DNA of 64,000 nucleotides from Actinomadura litoris (GCF_009733595.1 NZ_WOFH01000007.1:248001-312000), one strand, 5' to 3'; positions 51,975 through 61,665 are shown, counted from the stretch's first letter. Notes: generated by a model not told the origin, from the letters alone. Translations and numbers: made by a program.

Positions 51975-54900
51975 TCAGCGCTTTCTGGGGAGCCTCCGCA
52001 TCGCGTCGGCGATGCTCTCGTCGACGTCCGGGACGTCCATGCCCAACCACCGCAGCCGCTCCGCCGCGTCCCGCACACTCATCCCGGCCTTCCGCGAGAC
52101 GGTGAGCAAGTGGAACAGGTTCACCGGATCCCTATGGTTGAGCCACGCGATCACCCCGTTGCGAACAGCGCGGAGCAGCACGATGTCGGCCGGATCTGGA
52201 AGCTCCGAGCCCGACACGTCCATCCCCAAGCCTGCCAACCGGTCGGCTACGTAGCGAATGGAGGCACCGGACGTACCGAAGACTCGGACGAGGTGCCAAC
52301 CCGGTACGGGCGCCGCCGCATCAAGCCAGGGAGGCTCGCCATCGGAGTCTTCCGAGAGCATTTGCAAAGCTCTCTCGTCAATCGCATCAGAGATATCGGC
52401 CGGTGACACGGCCACATGCATGCCGTACGCCGAGAGCCGTTCCACGACTCGGCCGGGAGCGGTTCCGGTCCTGCCGCTCACCACGGCCACGTGCGGGAGG
52501 AGGACAGGTTCCGCAGGGCGCCACCAAGGCGACAGCGTGTGCACCTCACGCCCGAGTATTTGGAGGTCCCCGGGTTCGATGCGGTCCGGCAGGCGGTCCG
52601 GAACCTCGATCCCGTAGCCTGCAAGCCGCGAGGCGACGTCACGGACCGGCCGATTCAGTCGGAGGGCGGCCCGAAGGAGATGGATCGCGTGAAGCGGACC
52701 GCTCCCGTCGTATTCTCCTTTCTCCCTCCACGTGAGCTTCCAGCCGAAGAGAACTGCGTCTTCAGCATCAGGCCGATCGGGCAGCGAGCGGGGATCAGTG
52801 ATGAAGCCGAACTCCTCCAGCCTGCGGCATACCTCGGCGATCGGGATGTCAAGTTCCCGAGCGCATCGAACGAGATGCGAAGCCGGCAGCGATCGACCGT
52901 TATGCAGAATCCAGTCCATGGCGCCCTCCTGCCAGGAGAGAAGGCGCAGGTCTGCTTCCGACGGTTCAGTGGGAGCCATCTGAGATGCGGCCACCTGGAA
53001 GCCGTAGCCTTCCAGCCGTTCCCGCAACTCGGAGAGACCAACGCCGAACCGGACGGCGATTGCCGCGATGTGACCGACGGGCACCACCTCCGAGGTAGCC
53101 AGCCATTCGGGCCCGCCGGTCTGGCTCAGGCTCAGCAGGGCGAGATCGAGATGACCGCCGTGCTGCTCCGCCGAGAACCTTTCTGGGTCCAGCTCATGAA
53201 TGCCCAACTCGACAGCCCGCTGGGCCGCTTCACGTGGAGAGGTGCCGAGCAGCTTGGCTGTCCAGAGGACATGCCCTGGAGAGACACGGAGATCATTTCG
53301 CGCCCAGCTCCAGGCCGCCACCGGGAGGTCGTCTTGAGTGCTGCGACCACCGACGTTACTTCCGAGCAGCAACGTGTCGGAAGGCCGTCCCGGAAGGATG
53401 TTCTCGATCCGCGGCCGCCTCATCCCTGTAAGGACTCGATCGAAGTCGAATCCGTTGACGATCAGGCGCCATAGCAGCACATGATCCGCGACCTCCCGCC
53501 CGAAGTCCCAGCGCCACAGATCCGATGAGTCGCTCGTCTGCCCGTGCGAGATTCGATCATCGGCCCAGACGAGAAAGGAGTCCTGGAGGAAGCAGCCGAC
53601 GCGGCGGACGTCCAGAGGCCCGATGTCCATCGTGACCTGGCGGCGCAGTTGACCTGCCTTTTCGATGATGAGGTCGGCGAGCCTTGGGCTGGCCGCCGTC
53701 ACCGCGGCCACCCAGCCGACGTCGAATTCAGGGCGGTCCGCCGACATCAACTCGTCCATGGCGGCGATGAGGAGATGCTCAGCAGTGACCGAAACGTCTG
53801 AGAGGACCTGCCGCCGGTCGACGGAGAGCTTCTCGGGCGCGTACTCGCCCGTCAGGTTGACGATGGCGCCGCGCAGCCGTCCGCCCGTGCTGCCCGCGAA
53901 GACTCCGCGGCGCACGGCAGGCCGTACGTATAGGCCGTCCACCAGCAAGCCGCCGCCGTTCTCGCACCAGACCACCTGGCCGCCGCGGCCGTCGATCCAC
54001 GACACGAAATTCCCGTGGACGTCGAGCCCGTCGGGCTCCCACGAGGGGCGGACGCGCTCCTTGAGCACCCCCGGCTCCCACCTCTCGGCCTGGTTTCCGT
54101 GTATCGCGCGGGTCTCGAACTCGGCGATGCCGAGCAGCCGCCGCAGTTCCTCAACGCAGGACGGTGACTCCTCCCCCGCACGGAGGAAGAGGCGCACCGA
54201 AGTGCCCGCGGGCCGGTCGTCCGGGAGGTGCTCGATGCGGAACAGATGCCCAGGACCGAAGATCGAGACCTTCAGCGTCGGGTGCGGGCGGTGGCCTCGG
54301 TCCAGGGGCCGGGTGATGACCTCGATCTCGTCGGCGATCATGAAGTAGCTCAGGACGCCGATGCCGAAGCGGCTGTTGGCGTGGAACGGGATGGGCGGAT
54401 CGGAGCTCTTCCAGTCGGCGGACTCGACCAGGAACTCGGTGGTGTCGGTGAAGCGGGTTCCCGCCTGGGCGAAGACGTCGGTGAGGACCGCCTCCGTCAT
54501 GCCGATGCCGTTGTCGAGGCATTCGAGGTAGGCGCGGCCGTTCTCGTCCACGCCCTGGGTGAAGCGGATGCGGCCCTCCCAGTCGTCGGCCCAGTCGCCC
54601 TGCCTGCGGTAGGCGAGACGGGCGCGGCGGTAGCGGCAGGCGTCGAGGGCGTTCTGGTACAGCTCGCGGATGGCCAGGCCGCGGTCCTGGTAGAGCTGCT
54701 CCCCCATCAGCAGGTCCTGGACGCGGCGCTCGTCGAGCCGGAACCGGCTGACCCGCTGGAAGAGCAGCCGACCGTCGTCGTCGGTGTCGGGACGGACGTC
54801 ATCCGCCGACGCGCGGGACGGCAGGCGTGTGAGCGCCTGCATGGTGTGGTGGTCCCCGCACCCCTGCCGGATCGCGTAGAGCAAGGCGTCCACCTGGCCC

Positions 54901-56141
54901 GCGTACTGGCGGAGGCCCTCAAGCTCCGCCGGGTGATGGCAGTCGGCGCGCAGGACGAGGCAGTCCGATTGCAGCACCCATTTCGCGCGGCTCCCCACGG
55001 TCTCGCGCAGCTCTGCCAGATCGACCGGGTGCGGGATGCCGAGGTGCCGTGCGACGATCTCAGGGAGCCGGACGAGGTCGATCGTCAGTGCGTAGGCGAC
55101 CGAGAGCACCTGCCCGATCAGCAGTTCCCGGACGCGCTGCTCGTGCGGCTCGCCAGCGAACAGCACGGTCTCGAACTGCGGCGCGTTCTTGCGGTCGGTG
55201 TCGCCCAGTTCGGACAGGTCGAGCCGCAGCGCGGCCAGAAACCGCTGGACGGTCTTCGCGGCCAGCACCTCGTCCCGCATCCGAGGATCGCGGGCGTCCA
55301 CGGCCGAGAGCAGGTCGCGGACGGTGCTCAGCCGGTAGGACTGCGGAAACCGCACCACCCAGCGGCGGAACAGCCACCAGCCGATCTCGGACGCGGCGGA
55401 GTCACGGTCGGGCAGGCGCCGGGCCGTCGCCCGGTCGACCAGTTCACGCCGGCCGCCCAGAAACGTCTCGTACTCGCGGCGCGGCCCGTCACCGCGACCG
55501 CTGCCGAGGTCGAGAGGGTCGATCTCGCGAAGTGCGGCGAGCGTGCGGGCCATGTGGGTGTGGTGCAGCAAGGGGACGAGCGTTAACAGCGCCGCCTCGG
55601 CCGGGGACAGGTCGCAGGTGGCCTCGGCGAGGGTCGTCCTCAGCAGCCAGTCGGTCCACCTGGTGAAGCGGGCGGCGAGTTCGGTGTCGAGCCAGGGATC
55701 GTCGCGCGAACCCGCCTCGGCCTCGGACGAGAGGGCCCCGAGCCGTTCGGCGATCGCGGTCGCCGCCTCCTGGAAGGCCGAGGCGTCGCGCCGCGCGTCG
55801 ACCAGCGTCCACGCGATGTGCCCCTCCGCCAGGGCGGCCCACGGATGGGAAACGGCGGCGGCCGTGGCCTCCTCGTACAGCCGGACGGCAGCGCGGACAT
55901 CGGCGTCATCGCCGTCCAGCACCCTGACCAGGGCTTCGACCTGCCGGGCGTCCACCGGGAGCCGCAGCCCGCGCAGCCAGTCGTTGACGTAGGACGCCGA
56001 TTCGAGGTGCATCTCGGCGGCGATGGCGCGGCGGCTCTTCAGCCCGTTCGCCTGATGGATCCGGTCGAGGAGTTCCAGGAGATGTCGGTGCGGGCCGTCA
56101 CCGGGCCAGTTCGCCTGGTCGATTCGCTGCCCGCGCCCCAT
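51975..56141 (-). CDS. Large HTH / Hsp90-type GHKL ATPase / C-terminal winged-HTH-like repeat protein
   Basis: A 1388-residue protein. Residues 17-75 hold an XRE-like HTH (LLELLDRIHQANGLKSRRAI ... SYVNDWLRG). Residues 100-460 are a helical region. Residues 470-665 form a Bergerat-fold ATPase close to HtpG/Hsp90: ELYQNALDA (493-501), DNGIGM (543-548), FGIGVLSYF (592-600) and GTSVRL. Residues about 700-785 resemble the following middle-domain segment. From about 950 there are seven repeats ending in RLxxhG(F/M/Y/I)xV (near 980, 1045, 1110, 1175, 1240, 1305, 1368), probably small winged helices. ATG 56141 has GGGAGG upstream. Similar Hsp90-wHTH architectures are discussed as NTP-dependent conflict or signalling systems. 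No effector domain or partner gene adjoins it. The 3' half has visibly lower GC than its surroundings. Confidence 0.85.
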   Translation of the reverse strand: MGRGQRIDQANWPGDGPHRHLLELLDRIHQANGLKSRRAIAAEMHLESASYVNDWLRGLRLPVDARQVEALVRVLDGDDADVRAAVRLYEEATAAAVSHPWAALAEGHIAWTLVDARRDASAFQEAATAIAERLGALSSEAEAGSRDDPWLDTELAARFTRWTDWLLRTTLAEATCDLSPAEAALLTLVPLLHHTHMARTLAALREIDPLDLGSGRGDGPRREYETFLGGRRELVDRATARRLPDRDSAASEIGWWLFRRWVVRFPQSYRLSTVRDLLSAVDARDPRMRDEVLAAKTVQRFLAALRLDLSELGDTDRKNAPQFETVLFAGEPHEQRVRELLIGQVLSVAYALTIDLVRLPEIVARHLGIPHPVDLAELRETVGSRAKWVLQSDCLVLRADCHHPAELEGLRQYAGQVDALLYAIRQGCGDHHTMQALTRLPSRASADDVRPDTDDDGRLLFQRVSRFRLDERRVQDLLMGEQLYQDRGLAIRELYQNALDACRYRRARLAYRRQGDWADDWEGRIRFTQGVDENGRAYLECLDNGIGMTEAVLTDVFAQAGTRFTDTTEFLVESADWKSSDPPIPFHANSRFGIGVLSYFMIADEIEVITRPLDRGHRPHPTLKVSIFGPGHLFRIEHLPDDRPAGTSVRLFLRAGEESPSCVEELRRLLGIAEFETRAIHGNQAERWEPGVLKERVRPSWEPDGLDVHGNFVSWIDGRGGQVVWCENGGGLLVDGLYVRPAVRRGVFAGSTGGRLRGAIVNLTGEYAPEKLSVDRRQVLSDVSVTAEHLLIAAMDELMSADRPEFDVGWVAAVTAASPRLADLIIEKAGQLRRQVTMDIGPLDVRRVGCFLQDSFLVWADDRISHGQTSDSSDLWRWDFGREVADHVLLWRLIVNGFDFDRVLTGMRRPRIENILPGRPSDTLLLGSNVGGRSTQDDLPVAAWSWARNDLRVSPGHVLWTAKLLGTSPREAAQRAVELGIHELDPERFSAEQHGGHLDLALLSLSQTGGPEWLATSEVVPVGHIAAIAVRFGVGLSELRERLEGYGFQVAASQMAPTEPSEADLRLLSWQEGAMDWILHNGRSLPASHLVRCARELDIPIAEVCRRLEEFGFITDPRSLPDRPDAEDAVLFGWKLTWREKGEYDGSGPLHAIHLLRAALRLNRPVRDVASRLAGYGIEVPDRLPDRIEPGDLQILGREVHTLSPWWRPAEPVLLPHVAVVSGRTGTAPGRVVERLSAYGMHVAVSPADISDAIDERALQMLSEDSDGEPPWLDAAAPVPGWHLVRVFGTSGASIRYVADRLAGLGMDVSGSELPDPADIVLLRAVRNGVIAWLNHRDPVNLFHLLTVSRKAGMSVRDAAERLRWLGMDVPDVDESIADAMRRLPRKR

Positions 56142-56232
56142 GCCGCCTCCCGTCACCCGCCCCGGGAACCTCTCTACACGTCCCGAAGACGGCGGACCAC
56201 CCGAATCCGCCAACAGGCCGGAGCAGGCGGGC

Positions 56233-56262
56233 GGGCGCCCCCGAGACGTGCCAGGGGCGCCC
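56233..56262 (-). terminator. Hairpin downstream of gnd
   Basis: A 9-bp perfect stem GGGCGCCCC/GGGGCGCCC around a 12-nt loop, six bases beyond the gnd stop on the minus strand. It is the likely gnd terminator, separating it from the large HTH-ATPase gene. Confidence 0.65.
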
Positions 56263-56268
56263 GGGACG

Positions 56269-57693
56269 TCAGGCGTCCACTTCGGTGCGGTCGCCGCCCC
56301 AGAGGGTGTGGAAGGTGCCTTCGCGGTCGGTGCGGCGGTAGGTGTGGGCGCCGAAGTAGTCGCGTTGGCCCTGGGTGAGGGCGGCGGGCAGGCGGTCGGC
56401 GCGGAGTGAGTCGTAGTAGGCCAGGGCCGTGGAGAGGCCGGGGGCCGGGACGCCGATGCGGGCGGCGGTGGCGACGACCTCGCGCCAGGCGTCCTGGGCG
56501 TCGCCGACGGCCTCGGCGAAGTGGGCGTCGGTGAGCAGGGTCGGGGTGTGCGGGTCGGCCGCGTAGGCGGCGCGGATGCGGTCGAGGAAGCCGGCGCGGA
56601 TGATGCAGCCGCCGCGCCAGATCGCGGCCATGGACCCGGCGTCGATGTTCCAGCCGTACTCGGCGCTGCCCGCCTGGATCTCGTGGAAGCCCTGCGCGTA
56701 CGCGACGATCTTGGAGGCGTACAGGGCCTTCTCGACGGCGTCGGCGAAGGAGGAGCCGGCGACCTTCGCGCGGGTCGGGCCGGGCAGGTGGCGGGACGCC
56801 TCGCGCAGGACGGCGTGGCCGGAGACCGAGCGGGCGAAGACGGCCTCGGCGATGCCGCCGACGGGGACGCCGAGGTCGAGGGCGGTCTGGACCGTCCAGC
56901 GACCGGTGCCCTTCTGCTCGGCCTGGTCGAGGACGACGTCGACGAACGGCTTGCCGGTGGCGGCGTCGGTGTGCGCGAGGACCTCGGCGGTGATCTCGAT
57001 GAGGTAGGACTCCAGGCGCCCGGTGTTCCAGGTGCGGAAGACCTCGGCGATCTCGGCCGGGGCGAGGCCGGCGGCGTGCCGCAGGAGGTCGTAGGACTCG
57101 GCGATCAGCTGCATGTCGGAGTACTCGATGCCGTTGTGCACCATCTTGACGAAGTGCCCGGCGCCGTCCGGGCCGACGTGGGCGCAGCAGGGGTCGCCGT
57201 CGACCTTGGCGGAGATGTCCTCCAGGAGCGGGCCGAGCGCCTCGTAGGACTCGGCGGAGCCGCCCGGCATGATGCTGGGGCCGTGCAGGGCGCCCTCCTC
57301 GCCGCCGGAGATCCCGGCGCCGACGAAGTGGAGGCCGCGTTCGCGCAGGGCGGCCTCGCGGCGGCGGGTGTCGGCGAAGTGCGCGTTGCCGCCGTCGACG
57401 ATCATGTCGCCGGGCTCCAGCAGCGGCGCGAACTCCTCGATGACGGCGTCGGTGGGCGCGCCCGCCTTGACCATCACGACGAGGCGGCGGGGCCGCTCCA
57501 GGGAGGCCACGAACTCCTCGGGCGTGTCGGCGGGCAGGAACGTTCCCTCGTCGCCGAACTGCTCGACCAGCGCCTTCGTGCGGGCGGAGGTCCGGTTGTG
57601 GACGGCGACGGGATGGCCGTGCCGGGCGAGGTTGCGGGCCAGGTTGCGGCCCATCACCGCCAGTCCGGTGACGCCGATGCGGGCCTTCTCCAT
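56269..57693 (-). CDS. gnd: 6-phosphogluconate dehydrogenase, decarboxylating
   Basis: A 474-residue enzyme of the oxidative pentose phosphate pathway that converts 6-phosphogluconate to ribulose 5-phosphate, CO2 and NADPH. The Rossmann motif is GVTGLAVMGRNLARN, the substrate loop GISGGEEGALHGPSIMPGG, the catalytic K183 lies in FVKMVHNGIEY, and the long C-terminal helical domain with YGWNIDAGSMAAIWRGGCIIR is intact. AGGAGGAG precedes ATG 57693. It is divergent from the phosphoglucomutase-GH65 pair across 149 bp. Confidence 0.96.
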   Translation of the reverse strand: MEKARIGVTGLAVMGRNLARNLARHGHPVAVHNRTSARTKALVEQFGDEGTFLPADTPEEFVASLERPRRLVVMVKAGAPTDAVIEEFAPLLEPGDMIVDGGNAHFADTRRREAALRERGLHFVGAGISGGEEGALHGPSIMPGGSAESYEALGPLLEDISAKVDGDPCCAHVGPDGAGHFVKMVHNGIEYSDMQLIAESYDLLRHAAGLAPAEIAEVFRTWNTGRLESYLIEITAEVLAHTDAATGKPFVDVVLDQAEQKGTGRWTVQTALDLGVPVGGIAEAVFARSVSGHAVLREASRHLPGPTRAKVAGSSFADAVEKALYASKIVAYAQGFHEIQAGSAEYGWNIDAGSMAAIWRGGCIIRAGFLDRIRAAYAADPHTPTLLTDAHFAEAVGDAQDAWREVVATAARIGVPAPGLSTALAYYDSLRADRLPAALTQGQRDYFGAHTYRRTDREGTFHTLWGGDRTEVDA

Positions 57694-57842
57694 TGGTTCT
57701 CTCCTCCTGGTGTGCGAACCTGGCCGAGGGGTCTTGCGTAGATCATGAACGTCCCGCGAGGTCACAGGCTTCCCATGCGTGAGGGTGTGCCCGCGTGGGA
57801 AGGGGCGACCCGTCCGATACATACATTCTCCAGGGGGTGCGG

Positions 57843-58592
57843 ATGCTGGGACTGCCCGACGGGGCTCAGGCGTGTCTGTTCGATCTCGACGGGGTGCTGA
57901 CCCGGACGGCGGCGGTGCACGCCGCCGCGTGGAAGGAGATGTTCGACGGCTTCCTGCGCGAGCACGCGGAGCGGACGGGCGGGACGTTCGTCCCGTTCGA
58001 TCCGGTCAAGGACTACGGCGCGTACGTGGACGGCAAGAAGCGCGAGGACGGGACGCGCTCGTTCCTGACCTCGCGCGGCATCACGCTGCCGGAGGGCTCG
58101 CCGGACGACCCGCCGGAGCGGGAGAGCGTCCGGGGGCTGGGGAACCGCAAGAACGCCCTCGTCCTTCAGATCATCAAGGAGCGGGGCGTGGAGGTGTTCG
58201 ACGGGTCGGTCGGCTATGTCCGCGCGGCGCGGGAGGCGGGGCTGCGGACGGCGGTGGTGTCCTCCAGCGCCAACACCGCGCAGGTGCTGGAGACCGTCGG
58301 GATCACCGACCTGTTCGACGCGCGGGTCGACGGCGTCACCGCGGCCGAGCGGAACCTGCCCGGCAAGCCCGCGCCCGACATGTTCCTGGAGGGCGCCCGG
58401 GAGGTGGGGGTCCCCGCGGAGCGGGCGGTGGTGTTCGAGGACGCGCTGGCCGGTGTCGAGGCGGGCCGCGCGGGCGGGTTCGCCTACGTGGTGGGCGTCA
58501 ACCGGGTGGACCCGGGCCACGCGGCGGACCTCAGGGAGCACGGCGCGGACGTGGTCGTCGACGACCTGTCCGAACTGCTGGAAGGCGAGTGA
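57843..58592 (+). CDS. pgmB: Beta-phosphoglucomutase-type HAD hydrolase
   Basis: A 249-residue HAD-IA protein. Nucleophile D14 and acid D16 sit in [33 protein letters not shown] and [17 protein letters not shown] are the other HAD motifs. Together with the adjacent GH65 enzyme this fits beta-phosphoglucomutase, which converts beta-glucose 1-phosphate from disaccharide phosphorolysis into glucose 6-phosphate. ATG 57843 has AGGGGG six bases upstream. The GH65 gene starts 13 bp after its stop. Confidence 0.9.
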   Translation: MLGLPDGAQACLFDLDGVLTRTAAVHAAAWKEMFDGFLREHAERTGGTFVPFDPVKDYGAYVDGKKREDGTRSFLTSRGITLPEGSPDDPPERESVRGLGNRKNALVLQIIKERGVEVFDGSVGYVRAAREAGLRTAVVSSSANTAQVLETVGITDLFDARVDGVTAAERNLPGKPAPDMFLEGAREVGVPAERAVVFEDALAGVEAGRAGGFAYVVGVNRVDPGHAADLREHGADVVVDDLSELLEGE

Positions 58593-58605
58593 ACGGGGTG
58601 GGCGA

Positions 58606-60978
58606 GTGAACGAGAGCGAGGCCCAGGGCGCCGCGGATCGTCCGGTGTACCTGGTGGAGCCGTGGTGCGTGCGGGAGCCGGAGCTGCGCCTGGACCGGCT
58701 GGCGCAGAGCGAGTCGGTGTTCGCGCTGTCCAACGGGCACCTCGGCATCCGCGGCAACCTGGACGAGGGCGAGCCGCACGGCCTGCCGGGCACGTATCTG
58801 AACTCCTTCTACGAGCAGCGGCCGCTGCCGCAGGCCGAGGCCGCCTACGGCTACCCCGAGTCCGGCCAGACGGTGATCAACGTCACCAACGGCAAGGTGA
58901 TCCGGCTGCTGGTGGACGACGAGCCGTTCGACGTGCGCTACGGCCGCGTCCACCACCACGAGCGGGTGCTGGACCTGCGGGCGGGCACGCTCACCCGGCA
59001 CGTGGAGTGGACGTCCCCGGCCGACCGGCGCGTCAAGATCACCTCGACCCGGATGGTGTCGCTGACGCAGCGGGCGGTCGCGGCGATCTGCTACGACGTC
59101 GAGCCGGTGGACGCGGCGGTCCGCGTCGTCGCGCAGTCGGAGCTGGTCGCCAACGAGGCGCTGCCGGGCGGCGGGCGCGACCCGCGCGCCTCGGCGATCC
59201 TGGAGAGCCCGCTGGTCAGCGAGGAGCACGTCGCGAACGGCACGAAGGTGCTGCTGCTGCACCGCACCCGCAAGAGCGGGCTGCGGATGGCGGCGGGGAT
59301 GTCCCACCACATCGAGGGCCCCGAGTCGATGGCGGTGGACACCGAGAGCTCCCCGGACGTGGGGCGGCTGACGGTCGCGACGCGGCTGGAGCCGGGGCAG
59401 CGGCTGCGAATCGTCAAGTACCTGGCCTACGGATGGTCGAGCCAGCGGTCGCGTCCGGCGCTGCACGACCAGGTGGTCGGGGCGCTGGCGGGCGCCCGGC
59501 AGACGGGGTGGGACGGGCTGCTGGCCGAGCAGCGCGAGTACCTCGACGAGTTCTGGTGCGGCGCGGACGTCGAGGTGGACGGGGACGCCGAGATCCAGCA
59601 GGCGGTCCGGTTCAGCCTGTTCCACGTGTTGCAGGCCGGGGCCCGCGCGGAGCGCCGCATGATCCCGGCCAAGGGGCTGACCGGCCCCGGCTACGACGGC
59701 CATACGTTCTGGGACACCGAGACGTTCGTGCTGCCCGTCCTGACCTACACCTCCCCGGGCGCGGCGGCCGACGCGCTGGGCTGGCGGCACATGACGCTGC
59801 CGCTGGCGGTCGAGCGCGCGGCCCAGCTCGGCCTGGACGGCGCGGCGTTCCCGTGGCGGACGATCCGCGGCCACGAGTGCTCGGGGTACTGGCCCGCCGG
59901 GACGGCCGCGTTCCACATCAACGCCGACATCTCCGACGCCGTGGTCCGGTACGTGGACGCGACGTGCGACGAGCGGTTCGAGCGGGAGGTCGGGGTGGAG
60001 GTGGTGGTGGCGACCGCCCGGCTGTGGCGGAGCCTCGGCCACCACGACGTGGGCGGGGTGTTCCGCATCGACGGCGTCACCGGGCCCGACGAGTACAGCG
60101 CGGTGGTGGACAACAACGTCTACACCAACCTGATGGCCCGCCGGAACCTGGAGGCGGCGGCCGACATGGCGATGCGCCATCCCGACCTCGCCGACCGGCT
60201 GGGCGTGACGAACGAGGAGGCGGCGTCCTGGCGGGACGCGGCGGCGGCGATGCTGATCCCCTACGACGACCGGCTGGGCGTCCACCCGCAGAACGAGAAC
60301 TTCACCAACCACGCCCGCTGGGACTTCGGGGGGACCAAGCCCGAGCTGTATCCGCTGCTGCTGAACTTCCCCTACTTCGACCTGTACCGCAAGCAGGTCG
60401 TCAAGCAGGCCGACCTGGTCCTCGCGCTGCACCTGTGCGGGGAGGCGTTCACCGAGGAGCAGAAGGTCCGCGACTTCGAGTACTACGAGGGGCTGACCGT
60501 CCGCGACTCCTCGCTGTCGGCGCAGACCCAGGCGGTGGTCGCGGCCGAGGTCGGGCAGCTCGACCTCGCGCACGACTACCTCGGCGAGACGGCGCTGCTG
60601 GACCTGCACGACCTCAACCACAACACCCGCGACGGGCTGCACATCGCGTCGATGGCGGGCGCGTGGAACGGGCTCGTCGCCGGGTTCGGCGGGATGCGGG
60701 CGGGCGGCGGGCGGCTGCGGTTCGCGCCGCGGCTGCCCGGCGGCATCAGCCGGCTCGCGTTCCGGATGCGCTACCGCGACAACCGGCTGCGGGTCAACGT
60801 GACCGCCGAGGCCGCCACCTACCAGTTGCTGGAGGGGCCCGGCCTGAAGCTGTGGCACCACGGCGAGGAGTTCACGCTGGCCGACGAGCCGATCGAGCTG
60901 CCGATCAAGCCGGTCACCGCCCGCCCGACCCCCGGCCAGCCCTCCGGCCGCGAGCCCTCCTCCCGGCGCACGCTGTGA
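58606..60978 (+). CDS. Glycoside hydrolase family 65 (disaccharide phosphorylase)
   Basis: A 790-residue (alpha/alpha)6-barrel enzyme. The N-terminal beta-sandwich starts with ALSNGHLGIRGNLDEG; the catalytic general acid is E496 in VTGPDEYSAVVDNNVYTN, and FWDTETFVLPVL and GYWPAGTAAFH line the barrel. Family members phosphorylise maltose, trehalose, kojibiose or similar to beta-glucose 1-phosphate; the specificity is not readable from motifs. The immediate phosphoglucomutase neighbour supports phosphorylase over hydrolase. GTG 58606. A bidirectional hairpin follows. Confidence 0.9.
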   Translation: MNESEAQGAADRPVYLVEPWCVREPELRLDRLAQSESVFALSNGHLGIRGNLDEGEPHGLPGTYLNSFYEQRPLPQAEAAYGYPESGQTVINVTNGKVIRLLVDDEPFDVRYGRVHHHERVLDLRAGTLTRHVEWTSPADRRVKITSTRMVSLTQRAVAAICYDVEPVDAAVRVVAQSELVANEALPGGGRDPRASAILESPLVSEEHVANGTKVLLLHRTRKSGLRMAAGMSHHIEGPESMAVDTESSPDVGRLTVATRLEPGQRLRIVKYLAYGWSSQRSRPALHDQVVGALAGARQTGWDGLLAEQREYLDEFWCGADVEVDGDAEIQQAVRFSLFHVLQAGARAERRMIPAKGLTGPGYDGHTFWDTETFVLPVLTYTSPGAAADALGWRHMTLPLAVERAAQLGLDGAAFPWRTIRGHECSGYWPAGTAAFHINADISDAVVRYVDATCDERFEREVGVEVVVATARLWRSLGHHDVGGVFRIDGVTGPDEYSAVVDNNVYTNLMARRNLEAAADMAMRHPDLADRLGVTNEEAASWRDAAAAMLIPYDDRLGVHPQNENFTNHARWDFGGTKPELYPLLLNFPYFDLYRKQVVKQADLVLALHLCGEAFTEEQKVRDFEYYEGLTVRDSSLSAQTQAVVAAEVGQLDLAHDYLGETALLDLHDLNHNTRDGLHIASMAGAWNGLVAGFGGMRAGGGRLRFAPRLPGGISRLAFRMRYRDNRLRVNVTAEAATYQLLEGPGLKLWHHGEEFTLADEPIELPIKPVTARPTPGQPSGREPSSRRTL

Positions 60979-60985
60979 CCCCGTC

Positions 60986-61015
60986 CCCGGCCCGGGGCGG
61001 GTGCCCCGGGCCGGG
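60986..61015. terminator. Bidirectional terminator hairpin between GH65 and soxR
   Basis: A perfect 13-bp stem CCCGGCCCGGGGC with its complement around GGGT. It sits between the stops of two convergent genes, 7 bp after GH65 and 8 bp before the soxR stop. Confidence 0.75.
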
Positions 61016-61023
61016 AAGGGGGC

Positions 61024-61620
61024 TCAGCCGCCCTCGGGGGCGCAGGTGAGGCAGTCCTCCGGCATGCCGTCGGGGGCCTCGGCCACCACCGGGCGGCACG
61101 TCCCGTGGCCGGTGTCCTGCGCCGGACGCGGCGACCGGCCGTCGTCGCCGTGGGTGCGGTCGCCGTCCTCGACGAGGAGCCGGCGCGGCCCGGGGCCCTC
61201 GTCGCCGAGCCGGTCGTAGGGGTTGGCGAGGGCGCACTTGTTGATCGACAGGCAGCCGCAGCCGATGCACTCGGTGAGGTCGTCGCGGAGGCGTTCGAGC
61301 TGGGAGATGCGGGCGTCCAGGTCGCTGCGCCAGGTCTCCGACAGGCGCGCCCAGTCCGCCACGGTGGGGGTGCGCTCCTCGGGGAGGGTCGCGAGGGCCG
61401 CCTTGATGTCGCTGAGCGGGATCCCGACCCGCTGCGAGACCTTGATGAACGACACCCGGCGCAGCGTGTCACGGGCGAAGCGGCGCTGGTTGCCGGCCGT
61501 GCGGCGGCTGCTGATCAGGCCCTTGGACTCATAGAAGTGCAGCGCCGAGACGGCGACGCCGCTGCGCTCGGCGAGCTGCCCGACGGTCAGCTCGTGCACG
61601 CGGAACTCAAGCCGTGTCAT
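61024..61620 (-). CDS. soxR: Redox-sensitive MerR-type activator SoxR, extended C-terminus
   Basis: A 198-residue SoxR. The MerR HTH is at 11-58 ([26 protein letters not shown]), the dimerisation helix at 90-115, and the [2Fe-2S] cluster ligands C118, C121, C123 and C129 (C-x2-C-x-C-x5-C) are intact. In actinobacteria SoxR responds to redox-active metabolites and controls a few oxidase/exporter genes. Unusually, residues from about 147 add a tail with C175 and a C190-x2-C193 pair. A perfect SoxR box lies 17 bp upstream of the start. Confidence 0.93.
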   Translation of the reverse strand: MTRLEFRVHELTVGQLAERSGVAVSALHFYESKGLISSRRTAGNQRRFARDTLRRVSFIKVSQRVGIPLSDIKAALATLPEERTPTVADWARLSETWRSDLDARISQLERLRDDLTECIGCGCLSINKCALANPYDRLGDEGPGPRRLLVEDGDRTHGDDGRSPRPAQDTGHGTCRPVVAEAPDGMPEDCLTCAPEGG

Positions 61621-61637
61621 GACCGCATCCTATGCGG

Positions 61638-61655
61638 CCTCAAGTCGACTTGAGG
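61638..61655. promoter_or_regulatory. SoxR box
   Basis: CCTCAAGTCGACTTGAGG, a perfect 18-bp palindrome agreeing with the SoxR consensus CCTCAAG-N4-CTTGAGG. It lies 17 bp upstream of soxR and 10 bp before the stop of the Clp gene, so it most likely mediates autoregulation. Other regulon members are not in the window. Confidence 0.9.
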
Positions 61656-61665
61656 TTCCCCGAGA

